A program made the position numbers and the translations under genes. Positions 7,227 through 14,747 of a stretch of DNA of 64,000 nt are shown in pieces. The notes beneath the pieces were generated by a model. The model saw only the letters and a list, made by a program, of their open reading frames with translations. It searched no databases and was not told the DNA's origin. Source of the DNA: CAYXGZ01 sp964464755 (GTDB lineage: Bacteria > Planctomycetota > MHYJ01 > JACPRB01); assembly GCA_964464755.1 (NCBI GenBank), contig CAYXGZ010000002.1:62001-126000 (forward strand). Reading direction: 5' to 3'. How positions within the stretch are numbered: position 1 is the first letter of the stretch; each line of letters opens with the position of its first letter.

Positions 7227-9254
7227 ATGGCTGAAATCTCGAAGATCCGCAACATCGGCATCATCGCGCACATCGACGCGGGCAAGACGACCACGTCGGA
7301 GCGCATCCTCTTCTTCACCGGCCGCGTCCACAAGATGGGCGAGGTCCACGACGGCAAGGCCACGATGGACTGGATGGACCAGGAGCGCGAGCGCGGCATC
7401 ACGATCACCGCGGCCGCGACGAGCGTCGAGTGGCGCGGCCACCGCATCAACCTGATCGACACCCCCGGGCACGTCGACTTCACGGTCGAGGTCGAGCGCT
7501 CCCTGCGCGTCCTCGACGGCGCCGTCGCCCTCTTCTGCGGCGTCGGCGGCGTGGAGCCCCAGTCCGCCAAGGTCTGGCGCCAGGCCGAGAAGTACTCCGT
7601 CCCCGTGATCGCCTTCGTCAACAAGCTCGACCGGACCGGCGCCGACTTCAAGGAGGTCGTCCGCCGCATCACCGAGGAGCTGGGCGCCAACGCCGTGCCG
7701 GTCATCATGCCGGTGGGCGAGGGCGACACCTTCCGCGGCATCATCGACCTCGTGAAGTTCAAGGAGATCCTCTTCGAGGAGAAGGCCGGCAAGATCCACT
7801 TCGAGGAGGTCGAGGTCCCGCCCGAGCTCGTCGAGCCCGCCCGGGAGTGGCGCAAGAACCTCATCGAGAAGGTCTCCGAGACGGACGAGGCCCTGCTCGA
7901 CAAGTTCGTCGGCGGCGTCGACCCCACGCCCGAGGAGATCCGCGCGGTGCTCCGCAAGGGCTGCATCGCCCGGCAGATCATCCCCGTGCTCGGCGGCTCG
8001 TCGTACCGCAACATCGGCGTCCAGCCCCTGCTCGACGCGGTCTGCGACTACCTGCCCTCCCCGAAGGTGCAGGAGGGCCCGCTCGCGGCGCTCGCCTTCA
8101 AGGTCTGGAGCGACCGGCACGCCAAGATGGTCTTCGTCCGCGTCTACCAAGGCACGCTGAACGCGGGCTCCTACGTCCTCAACTCGAGCCGCGGCCACCG
8201 CGAGCGCGTCGGCCGCCTCCTCGAGATGCACGCGAACCAGGCCCACACGCGCGAATCGCTCGGGCCCGGCGAGATCGGCGCCATCATCGGCCTCGACCAC
8301 ACGCTGACCGGGGACACGCTCTGCGACCCCGACCACAACGTCGTCCTGGAGTCCATCGAGTTCCCGGCCCCCGTCATCTCCATCGCGATCCAGCCCGAGA
8401 GCCGCGGCGACCGCGACAAGCTCTCCGTCGCCCTGAACAAGCTCGCCGAGGAGGACCCGACGTTCGTCGTGAACGTCGACGCCGAGACGAGCGAGACGAT
8501 CATGTCGGGCATGGGCGAGCTGCACCTCGAGATCCTCGTCGACCGCATCCGCCGCGAGTTCGGCGTGAACTGCAAGACCGGCCGGCCCCAGGTCGCCTAC
8601 CGCGAGACCGCGCAGGCCACGGCCGAGGTGGACCACAAGCTCGTCAAGCAGTCCGGCGGCCGCGGCGACTTCGCCCGCGTCAAGATCACCCTCGAGCCCG
8701 TGCCCGCGGGCTCCGGCTTCGAGTTCGTCAACGACGTCAAGGGCGGCAACGTCCCCAAGGAGTTCGTCCCCGCGATCGAGAAGGGCATCATCGACGCGAT
8801 GCGCAAGGGCCCCTTCGCGGCCTTCCCGGTCGTGGACATCAAGGTGACCCTGATCGACGGCGCGTACCACGAGGTCGACTCCAACGAGCGCGCGTTCTTC
8901 ATCTGCGCCTCGATGGCCTTCAAGGAGGCCTTCCGCAAGGCCAGCCCCGTGCTCCTCGAGCCGGTCATGCAGGTCGACATCACGACGCCCGCCGAGCACC
9001 TCGGCTCCGTCAACGGCGACCTCGCCTCGCGGCGCGGCCGCATCGACCACATGGAGCTCAAGGGCACGCTGCAGGAGATCCAGGCCCTGGTCCCGCTCTC
9101 CCAGGTCTTCGGCTACGCGACGGACCTGCGGACGCTGAGCCGCGGCACGGCGAACTTCTCGATGGCCTTCGACCACTACGAGCCGGTGCCCCTGCAGCTC
9201 ACGGAGAAGATCATCGAGGAGCGCAAGCCGATGCTGGCGGCCCGCGGCGGGTAA
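7227..9254 (+). CDS. fusA: Translation elongation factor G
   Basis: A 675-residue translocase GTPase that moves tRNA and mRNA through the ribosome. GTP-binding motifs are AHIDAGKTT (G1), the switch I segment RGITITAAA, DTPGHVDF (G3) and NKLDR (G4). Domains II to V follow, including GMGELHLE in domain III and GRPQVAYRE at the start of domain IV. It is slightly short for EF-G (about 690-700). The phrase GVGGVEPQSAKVWRQA resembles the organelle/spirochaete/planctomycete subclass of EF-G, some members of which specialise in translocation or ribosome recycling. Which role applies here cannot be told. A GGAG site 13 nt before the ATG and a TATCCT box further upstream suggest a normal leader. Confidence 0.95.
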   Translation: MAEISKIRNIGIIAHIDAGKTTTSERILFFTGRVHKMGEVHDGKATMDWMDQERERGITITAAATSVEWRGHRINLIDTPGHVDFTVEVERSLRVLDGAVALFCGVGGVEPQSAKVWRQAEKYSVPVIAFVNKLDRTGADFKEVVRRITEELGANAVPVIMPVGEGDTFRGIIDLVKFKEILFEEKAGKIHFEEVEVPPELVEPAREWRKNLIEKVSETDEALLDKFVGGVDPTPEEIRAVLRKGCIARQIIPVLGGSSYRNIGVQPLLDAVCDYLPSPKVQEGPLAALAFKVWSDRHAKMVFVRVYQGTLNAGSYVLNSSRGHRERVGRLLEMHANQAHTRESLGPGEIGAIIGLDHTLTGDTLCDPDHNVVLESIEFPAPVISIAIQPESRGDRDKLSVALNKLAEEDPTFVVNVDAETSETIMSGMGELHLEILVDRIRREFGVNCKTGRPQVAYRETAQATAEVDHKLVKQSGGRGDFARVKITLEPVPAGSGFEFVNDVKGGNVPKEFVPAIEKGIIDAMRKGPFAAFPVVDIKVTLIDGAYHEVDSNERAFFICASMAFKEAFRKASPVLLEPVMQVDITTPAEHLGSVNGDLASRRGRIDHMELKGTLQEIQALVPLSQVFGYATDLRTLSRGTANFSMAFDHYEPVPLQLTEKIIEERKPMLAARGG

Positions 9255-9289
9255 GTCACAAGTCCGCGGCCGCGTGGTCTAATGGGGCG

Positions 9290-10090
9290 ATGCTGCCCGT
9301 CGCCGGCGTGGCCGTCCTCGTCTTCATCGGCCTGCTCGTCGGGTTCGGCGTCGTCGCCGGCTTCGTCTGGTTGATCGTCCTGATGGTCCGGGAGAATCAG
9401 CGCCGCGTCGACAACCTCCGGACCCTCGCCGGCCGCTACCAGGGCACCTACACCCCCCCGGGCTTCCTCTCGGGCGGCGTCACCCGCGTCCGTCTCGGCG
9501 ACCTCGAGGGCGCCCTCACCTGCTACTCCGGCAGCAAGAACAGCCCGCCGTACACCCGGCTCGAGATCGCCCACGGGATCTCCGGCCGGCTCCGGGTCAC
9601 CCCCCAGGGCTTCTTCTCGCAGGTCCGGATGCTCTTCGGCGCCGAGGACCTCGAGCTGGGCGACGCCGAGTTCGATCCCGCCTTCCACATCGAGGCGGAG
9701 AACGCGACGTTCGCGCGGAGGGTCCTGACGCCCGAGGTGCGTCGACTGCTGCTCGCGTCGCGGCCCTGGGGCCCCTCGCTCGACGTCCGCCACGGCCGCG
9801 TCACCTGGCGGGTCGGTCGCGACCTGTCCGGCCGGCTCGATGAGCTCGACCTCTTCGTGGCCCGCGGCGCGCGGATCCTCGAGGCGATCCTCGCGAGGGA
9901 GGAGGGCGCCATCGTCGTCGAATCGCTCCAGCAGGGCGCGGGGGCGACCTGCCCGGTCTGCGACGGGCCGATGGACGACCTCGTCGTGCGCTGCGCGAAG
10001 TGCTCGACGCCGCACCACGTCGACTGCTGGGACTACCTGGGCTCCTGCGCGACCTACGCCTGCGGCGGGACGCAGCGCCGCACCGCATGA
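9290..10090 (+). CDS. Membrane-anchored protein with C-terminal prokaryotic RING-type zinc finger
   Basis: A 266-residue protein. An N-terminal membrane helix spans about residues 3-33 (VAVLVFIGLLVGFGVV). A middle alpha/beta region of unknown fold follows. The C-terminal zinc-binding module starts CPVCDGP, continues CAKCSTPHHVDCW, and ends CATYACGG. The C-x2-C, C-x2-C, H-H-x2-C order fits the prokaryotic RING finger family 1 (Prok-RING_1). Bacterial proteins of this type are mostly uncharacterised; eukaryotic RING proteins bind E2 ubiquitin enzymes. The ATG lies 6 nt downstream of TCTAAT, a near-match to the leaderless box. Its TGA overlaps the ATG of the next gene (ATGA), so the two genes are translationally coupled. 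Confidence 0.75.
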   Translation: MLPVAGVAVLVFIGLLVGFGVVAGFVWLIVLMVRENQRRVDNLRTLAGRYQGTYTPPGFLSGGVTRVRLGDLEGALTCYSGSKNSPPYTRLEIAHGISGRLRVTPQGFFSQVRMLFGAEDLELGDAEFDPAFHIEAENATFARRVLTPEVRRLLLASRPWGPSLDVRHGRVTWRVGRDLSGRLDELDLFVARGARILEAILAREEGAIVVESLQQGAGATCPVCDGPMDDLVVRCAKCSTPHHVDCWDYLGSCATYACGGTQRRTA

Positions 10091-11400
10091 CGGGCTTCTA
10101 TCGCTTCCTCCGCGGCGTGATCCGGGCCGCGCTGCGCTTCTACTACTCGGACCTCGAGGTGCACGGCCTCGACCGGCTCCCGGCGTCGGGCCCCGCGGTG
10201 CTCGTCGCCAACCACCCCAACGGCATGGTCGACCCGCTCTTCCTCATCGCGGCCAGCCCGCGGCCCGTGCGCTTCCTCGCCAAGGCGCCGCTCTTCCGCA
10301 TCCCGATCCTCGGCGCGGCGATGCGGGGGCTGGGCTGCATCCCCGTGCACCGGGCCCAGGATCCGGGCTACGACCCCGCGAAGAACGAGGGCGCGTACGA
10401 CGCGGCGGGCCGGGCGCTCGGCTCGGGCGGCCTGCTCGGGATCTTCCCCGAGGGGCGCAGCCACGTCGATCCGGCGCTGGGCGAGTTCAAGCACGGGGCC
10501 GCGAAGATGGCCCTCGAGGCCGAGGCGGCCGCGGGCTGGAGCTCGGGCCTCGTCACGGTGCCGGTCGGCATCCACTTCGAGCGCACGCGGCTCTTCCGGG
10601 GCAAGGTGCTGGTGACCTTCGGCGAGCCGGTCCCGGCGGCGGGCTCTCGGGCGGCCTGGGAGGCCGATCCCCGGCGGGCCGTGGACGAGCTGACGCAGCA
10701 GCTGCGCGAGCGGCTGTCGCGGCAGGTGCTGGACGCGGAGAGCGCCGAGCTCGAGCGGCTCTCGGCCGTGGTGGAGCGGCTCGGCGTCGCGGGCGACGAG
10801 CCCGGGCTCCTCGAGCGCTTCCGCCGCCGCAAGCTCATCCTCGACGAGTACCGGCGGCTGCGCGAGTCCCGGCACGACGAGGTCGAGGAGCTGAGGCGGC
10901 GGCTGCGGCGCTACGACCGCGCGCTCGCGCTGCTGGGGGCGGGGGACGCCCACGTCGCCGCGGAGTACGAGGCGGCGCGGGTGCTCGGCTTCGCGCTGCG
11001 GAACTCCCTGGGGCTCGCGGTCGGGCTGCCGTTCCTGGCGGCGGGGCTGCTGGCCAACGCGGTGCCGTACTGGCTGGTGCGGAGCTGCGTCGCTCTCTCG
11101 GGTCCGCACCTCGACGTGCGCGCGAGCGTCGGCCTGCTCACGGCGATCCTCCTGTTCCCGGCGTGGTACGCGGCGGCGGGCTGGTGGAGCTGGGGGAAGC
11201 TGCCGACGGCCGCGTGGGCCGCTCTGCTCGTCGCGGGGCCGGGCTGCGGGCTGCTCGCCGTCGGATGGCTGGAGCGCTGGCGCCGGATCTGGCGGGAGAC
11301 CGGCCTGCTCTGGATGGCGGTGTCCCGTCCCGCGCGGCGGGCGCGGCTGCAGTCCTGGAGGGCGGACCTCGTAACGAGGATCCACGCCCTCCTGGACTGA
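10087..11400 (+). CDS. PlsC-like 1-acylglycerol-3-phosphate acyltransferase with a long membrane C-terminus
   Basis: A 437-residue protein. The acyltransferase domain (about residues 1-210) carries NHPNGMVDP (the HX4D catalytic motif), FPEGRSH (the glycerolipid-binding motif) and VPVGIHFE. It should transfer an acyl group to a lysophospholipid or a related alcohol at the inner membrane. The C-terminal half begins with a charged helical region and contains about four hydrophobic segments, making it roughly 190 residues longer than ordinary PlsC. A paralogue with the same layout lies at 31441-32718. The ATG overlaps the stop of the RING-type gene, which suggests a shared lipid or membrane context. 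Confidence 0.85.
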   Translation: MTGFYRFLRGVIRAALRFYYSDLEVHGLDRLPASGPAVLVANHPNGMVDPLFLIAASPRPVRFLAKAPLFRIPILGAAMRGLGCIPVHRAQDPGYDPAKNEGAYDAAGRALGSGGLLGIFPEGRSHVDPALGEFKHGAAKMALEAEAAAGWSSGLVTVPVGIHFERTRLFRGKVLVTFGEPVPAAGSRAAWEADPRRAVDELTQQLRERLSRQVLDAESAELERLSAVVERLGVAGDEPGLLERFRRRKLILDEYRRLRESRHDEVEELRRRLRRYDRALALLGAGDAHVAAEYEAARVLGFALRNSLGLAVGLPFLAAGLLANAVPYWLVRSCVALSGPHLDVRASVGLLTAILLFPAWYAAAGWWSWGKLPTAAWAALLVAGPGCGLLAVGWLERWRRIWRETGLLWMAVSRPARRARLQSWRADLVTRIHALLD

Positions 11401-11406
11401 GCCGGC

Positions 11407-13395
11407 TTACGCGGCGACCTTGCGGCCGCGGTAGCGGCGGACGATCGCCCAGGCGACCAGGCCGAGCAGGATCCAGGGGCCGGCCAGGGAGATCCCGACG
11501 AAGAGCTTCTCGATCGACCACATCAGGCCGCCGAAGCTGTTCGAGATCGTGCGGCGGAGCGTGCCCATCAGCCCCTGCTCCTCGCCGATGAGGACCTCGG
11601 GGCTGGAGAGGGTGAGCGTCACGTCGCCCTTCTCGTCGAGCAGCGGGGCGGCGCCCTCCGCCGTGGGCTGGAGGTTCTGGGTGACCGTCGCGTTCTTCAC
11701 CTTGCCGAGGACCTTGAACTTCTCGACGAGGGCGGCGAACTTCGCGGCGTCGACGCGGGCCCGCAGGGTCGCGCTGGCGCCCTCGAGCCGGCCGGACAGC
11801 GAGCCGTCCAGGATGCGGCCGCCCGCGGCCTCGACCTCGGCCCGGGCCTTCTGGTAGGCGTCCTCGACGGAGCCCGCCTCGACCTGGACCTGGCCGCTGC
11901 GCACGACGTGGACGCGGGGCGTGGCGATCGCGACGTCGATCACCGCCTGCTCGCGCTTCACGGGGGCGCCGGCCTTGGCCGTGTCGCCCTGGCCGCCGCG
12001 GCCGGTCTGCTGGACCTGGACCGTGTCGGCGTCGACGTGCCCGAGCTTGCGGAGGGCCTCGCGGACGGCGGGGAACTTGTCGGCGTCCACGCGGCCGCGG
12101 ACGAAGGCCTCGGCGGAGCCGTCGTTGTTGCGGGTCATCCGGCAGTCGGCGACCTGGCCGCCGGCGTCGAGGATCTCCTTCTGGACCCGGGCGTAGACGC
12201 CGTCGGGATCCGCGGAGCTGAGGCCGACGTTGGCCTTCAGCGTCTGGACGTACTCGAAGGGCTGGCCGAGGTCCTTCTCGTAGATGCGGACCACGATCGT
12301 GGAGAGGCCGACGAGGTTGTCGTAGTACTTGATCTCGCCCTTGATGGACTCGATCTCCTCGACGATCTTGCCGAGCTGGACCTCCACCTCGAGGAGCTCC
12401 TTGAGGTTCCCCTTCTGCTCGGCGAGGATCTTGCGCAGGCGCTCCTCGAGGGCGGTCTTGCTCTTGAGGCGCAGCTCGAGGTCAACGTACTGCTTCGTGA
12501 CGTCCTGGGTCGTGATGGACTGGTTGCGGACGGTGCCGATCTCGCGGAAGCGGGCGAGGATGGCCTCGAAGCCCTGGGGCGGGACCCGCAGGGTGATCGT
12601 GGCGCGGATCTTGCCGTTGGCGAGCTTCTGGGTGTCGGCGCCCGCGACGAAGCCCTTCTCGGCGGCGACGACCTCGGCGATCTTCGCGGCCGCGGCCTCG
12701 TAGGCCTCGACCTCGAGGGTGACGTCGCCGTTGCGGATGATCTTGCGGTCGTCGATGACGACCTCGAGCCGGGCCGGGGCGGCGGGCTTGCCGTCCTTCC
12801 AGCCGCCGGCCTCGCCGGCGGCGTCGGAGGCGGGGACCTCGCCGCTCTTCTCGGCCTCGATCGCGTCCATCGCCTGGTTCTGCTTCTTCAGGTTCTCCTC
12901 GAGGTGGCGGATCGTGCGGGCGTCGCCGGTGTCGCCGAGCGCGTACGCGCTCTTCGTCTCGCCGAGGAGGCCGAGGTTGCCATTCTCGACAGCCTTGCCG
13001 CGGAGCTGGGGCCGGGCCGCGACCGTCGCCTCGCGGGCGGCGGGGGCGAGGCGGTCGAAGGAGCCCGTGTAGGCGCCGCCGAGGAGGACGAGGGCGAAGA
13101 CGGCGGCGACGCCGACCCCGGTCTTGAGCCAGCGCGGGACGGCGCGGCGGGGGCGGAAGGCCGCGGCGCGGGACTCCCTCAGCCGCCCGATGATGCGGTC
13201 CTCGAGGTCGGCGGGCGGGCCGTCGCCGGCGAGGCGGCCGCCGATCCAGTCGCGGAAACTCCGGGCGTCCTTCGCCAGCGTGCTGCAGGGGGCGCAGGAG
13301 GCGAGGTGGGCCTCGGCCTCGGCGCGCTCGGAAGGGCTCAGCCCGCCGGCCACGTAGAGGTCGGCGAGGGCGTCGAAGTCGTCATGCAGGGTCAT
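11407..13395 (-). CDS. Anti-sigma factor zinc finger fused to a DUF4349-type periplasmic domain
   Basis: A 662-residue protein. Residues about 1-50 form a putative anti-sigma zinc finger (HLASCAPCS with upstream His). A membrane helix spans about 88-107 (VGVAAVFALVLLGGAY). The large extracytoplasmic part has two copies of a DUF4349-like unit. The first contains DRKIIRNGDVTLEVEAYEAAAAKI and a coiled coil (LELRLKSKTALEERLRKIL). The second starts near RVHVVRSGQVQVE. A second hydrophobic helix sits near the C-terminus, followed by RRYRGRK. It most likely holds the ECF sigma factor at the membrane and senses an envelope signal. It overlaps the sigma gene by 14 nt, which is classic sigma/anti-sigma coupling. 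Confidence 0.8.
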   Translation of the reverse strand: MTLHDDFDALADLYVAGGLSPSERAEAEAHLASCAPCSTLAKDARSFRDWIGGRLAGDGPPADLEDRIIGRLRESRAAAFRPRRAVPRWLKTGVGVAAVFALVLLGGAYTGSFDRLAPAAREATVAARPQLRGKAVENGNLGLLGETKSAYALGDTGDARTIRHLEENLKKQNQAMDAIEAEKSGEVPASDAAGEAGGWKDGKPAAPARLEVVIDDRKIIRNGDVTLEVEAYEAAAAKIAEVVAAEKGFVAGADTQKLANGKIRATITLRVPPQGFEAILARFREIGTVRNQSITTQDVTKQYVDLELRLKSKTALEERLRKILAEQKGNLKELLEVEVQLGKIVEEIESIKGEIKYYDNLVGLSTIVVRIYEKDLGQPFEYVQTLKANVGLSSADPDGVYARVQKEILDAGGQVADCRMTRNNDGSAEAFVRGRVDADKFPAVREALRKLGHVDADTVQVQQTGRGGQGDTAKAGAPVKREQAVIDVAIATPRVHVVRSGQVQVEAGSVEDAYQKARAEVEAAGGRILDGSLSGRLEGASATLRARVDAAKFAALVEKFKVLGKVKNATVTQNLQPTAEGAAPLLDEKGDVTLTLSSPEVLIGEEQGLMGTLRRTISNSFGGLMWSIEKLFVGISLAGPWILLGLVAWAIVRRYRGRKVAA

Positions 13396-13927
13396 GGGTC
13401 ATCCTCCACCACGGCGCGAGTTCGGACCGGAGGCGCTTGGCGCCGCGGGCCAGGAGTCCGCGCAGGGAACCGCTCCCGATGTCGAGCGACCGCTCGATCG
13501 CCTCGTAATCCATCCCGTTCAGGAAATGCAGGGTGACCGGCAGCCGGTAGCGCTCCGGGAGCCGGGCCAGGGCCGCCTGGACCTGCTCGCGGGCCTCCTC
13601 CGGGTCTCCCGAGGGCTCGGGCGCGGGGAGGTCCTCCTCGGACTGGCGGGGGTTCCGCGCCGTCAGCTCCGCGTGGCGCCACGCGAGCCGGCGGGCGATG
13701 GTCAGCAGCCAGCCCCGGAACGCGCCGGGGTCCTTGAGCTCGCCGACCGACTCCCACGCCCGGAGGAAGGTCTCCTGCACCAGGTCCTCGGTCCAGGCCG
13801 GGTCGCGGACCAGCCCGTAGACGTGCGCCCACACGAGGCGGGCCGTCCCGCGGACGAGGTCCTCGAAGGCGGCGTGATCGCCGTCCTGCGACCGGAGCAC
13901 CAGGGCTCGTTCCTGTACGGGTTCCAT
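13382..13927 (-). CDS. ECF-type RNA polymerase sigma factor
   Basis: A 181-residue sigma-70 family protein with region 2 (WTEDLVQETFLRAWES and FRGWLLTIARRLAWRH) and region 4 (LARLPERYRLPVTLHFLNGMDYEAIERSL). There is no region 1 or 3, so it is an extracytoplasmic-function sigma factor. It should direct polymerase to a stress or envelope regulon, probably including its own promoter. The next gene downstream encodes a membrane anti-sigma factor and overlaps it. A TATAAC box at 13960-13965 (minus strand) could serve as its -10 element with a leader of about 33 nt. Confidence 0.92.
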   Translation of the reverse strand: MEPVQERALVLRSQDGDHAAFEDLVRGTARLVWAHVYGLVRDPAWTEDLVQETFLRAWESVGELKDPGAFRGWLLTIARRLAWRHAELTARNPRQSEEDLPAPEPSGDPEEAREQVQAALARLPERYRLPVTLHFLNGMDYEAIERSLDIGSGSLRGLLARGAKRLRSELAPWWRMTHDPA

Positions 13928-13989
13928 CGGGTTCTGCCTAGGGGGAGGACGCGGGGGCCGTTATAGCACGCGGAAAAAGAAAAATGCGG

Positions 13990-13995
13990 TAGGGT
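13990..13995 (+). promoter_or_regulatory. Leaderless -10 box TAGGGT
   Basis: TAGGGT lies exactly 6 nt before the ATG at 14002, with no room for a Shine-Dalgarno site. AT-rich sequence (GAAAAAGAAAAAT) lies upstream. Confidence 0.55.
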
Positions 13996-14001
13996 GGGGG
14001 A

Positions 14002-14682
14002 ATGGGACTCTCGATCGAGGTCGGGATGCTGGTCGACCAGGCGGCGAACGACCCCCAGGGGCTGGCGCACTTCCGGGAGCAGTTCGAGCGCCTGAACGCC
14101 CAGCTGGCCAAGCGCGGGCTGCCGGCGCATCGCGAGCCCGAGTCGGGCGAGGGGCTGCCCTGGTCGACGGACATGCTGGGCTACTCGGGCCTGCACGCGG
14201 TCCGGAGGCTCGGGGCCCATCTATGGGCCGGCAAGCCGCTGCCGCCGCCGGGCGGGAAGGAAGCCGCGGACGACCCGATCCTGGAGCGGACCTACGCGAA
14301 GGGCCGGCCCCCCGCGGGATTCCTCGGCCTCGGCTCCCCGAATGGCCCCCCGTTCGCGCACCTCATCAACCACTCGGACAGCGAGGGGTTCTACGTGCCG
14401 GTTGACTTCGAGGCCGTCATCCCCTGCACGGAGCGGGAGGTCGTCGGCGGCGAGATCGGCTCGACGCCGCGCCTGAACGCCGAGCTGGAGCGGCTCGCGA
14501 AGGAGCTGGAGCTTCCGTTGACGCTGGACCCGGACTCGGACGAGGTCCTGGAGGCCGCGGAGCGTCCGCCCTCGGCGGGGCCCAAGTGGAAGCGCTACGG
14601 CGTCGAGAGCTTCGGCCTGCTCCGGCTCTGGAAGGCCTGCGAGGTCTCGATGCGTCACCGCTCGGCGATCGTGTTCTGCTAA
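14002..14682 (+). CDS. Conserved hypothetical protein
   Basis: A 226-residue soluble protein I do not recognise. It has no signal peptide or membrane segment. Visible features are an N-terminal MGLSIEVGMLVDQ, a Pro/Gly-rich middle, HLINHSDSEGFYVPVDF, a Cys in VIPCTEREVVGGEIGS, a central helix (LNAELERLAKELEL), and a C-terminus with tryptophans that ends in Cys. The layout is not that of a typical enzyme. It sits alone between the ECF sigma gene (divergent) and the potassium-uptake operon, and appears to be transcribed from its own leaderless promoter. Confidence 0.65.
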   Translation: MGLSIEVGMLVDQAANDPQGLAHFREQFERLNAQLAKRGLPAHREPESGEGLPWSTDMLGYSGLHAVRRLGAHLWAGKPLPPPGGKEAADDPILERTYAKGRPPAGFLGLGSPNGPPFAHLINHSDSEGFYVPVDFEAVIPCTEREVVGGEIGSTPRLNAELERLAKELELPLTLDPDSDEVLEAAERPPSAGPKWKRYGVESFGLLRLWKACEVSMRHRSAIVFC

Positions 14683-14733
14683 GGGGCGTCCTCCTGGAGC
14701 GGGTGTTCCGGGACGGAACCGGGCCGGCGGCGG

Positions 14734-14739
14734 TACACT
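14734..14739 (+). promoter_or_regulatory. -10 box TACACT of the ktrB-ktrA-lspA run
   Basis: TACACT after GCGG lies 8 nt upstream of the GTG at 14748, supporting the GTG as start of a nearly leaderless message. Confidence 0.5.
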
Positions 14740-14747
14740 CCTGATCC

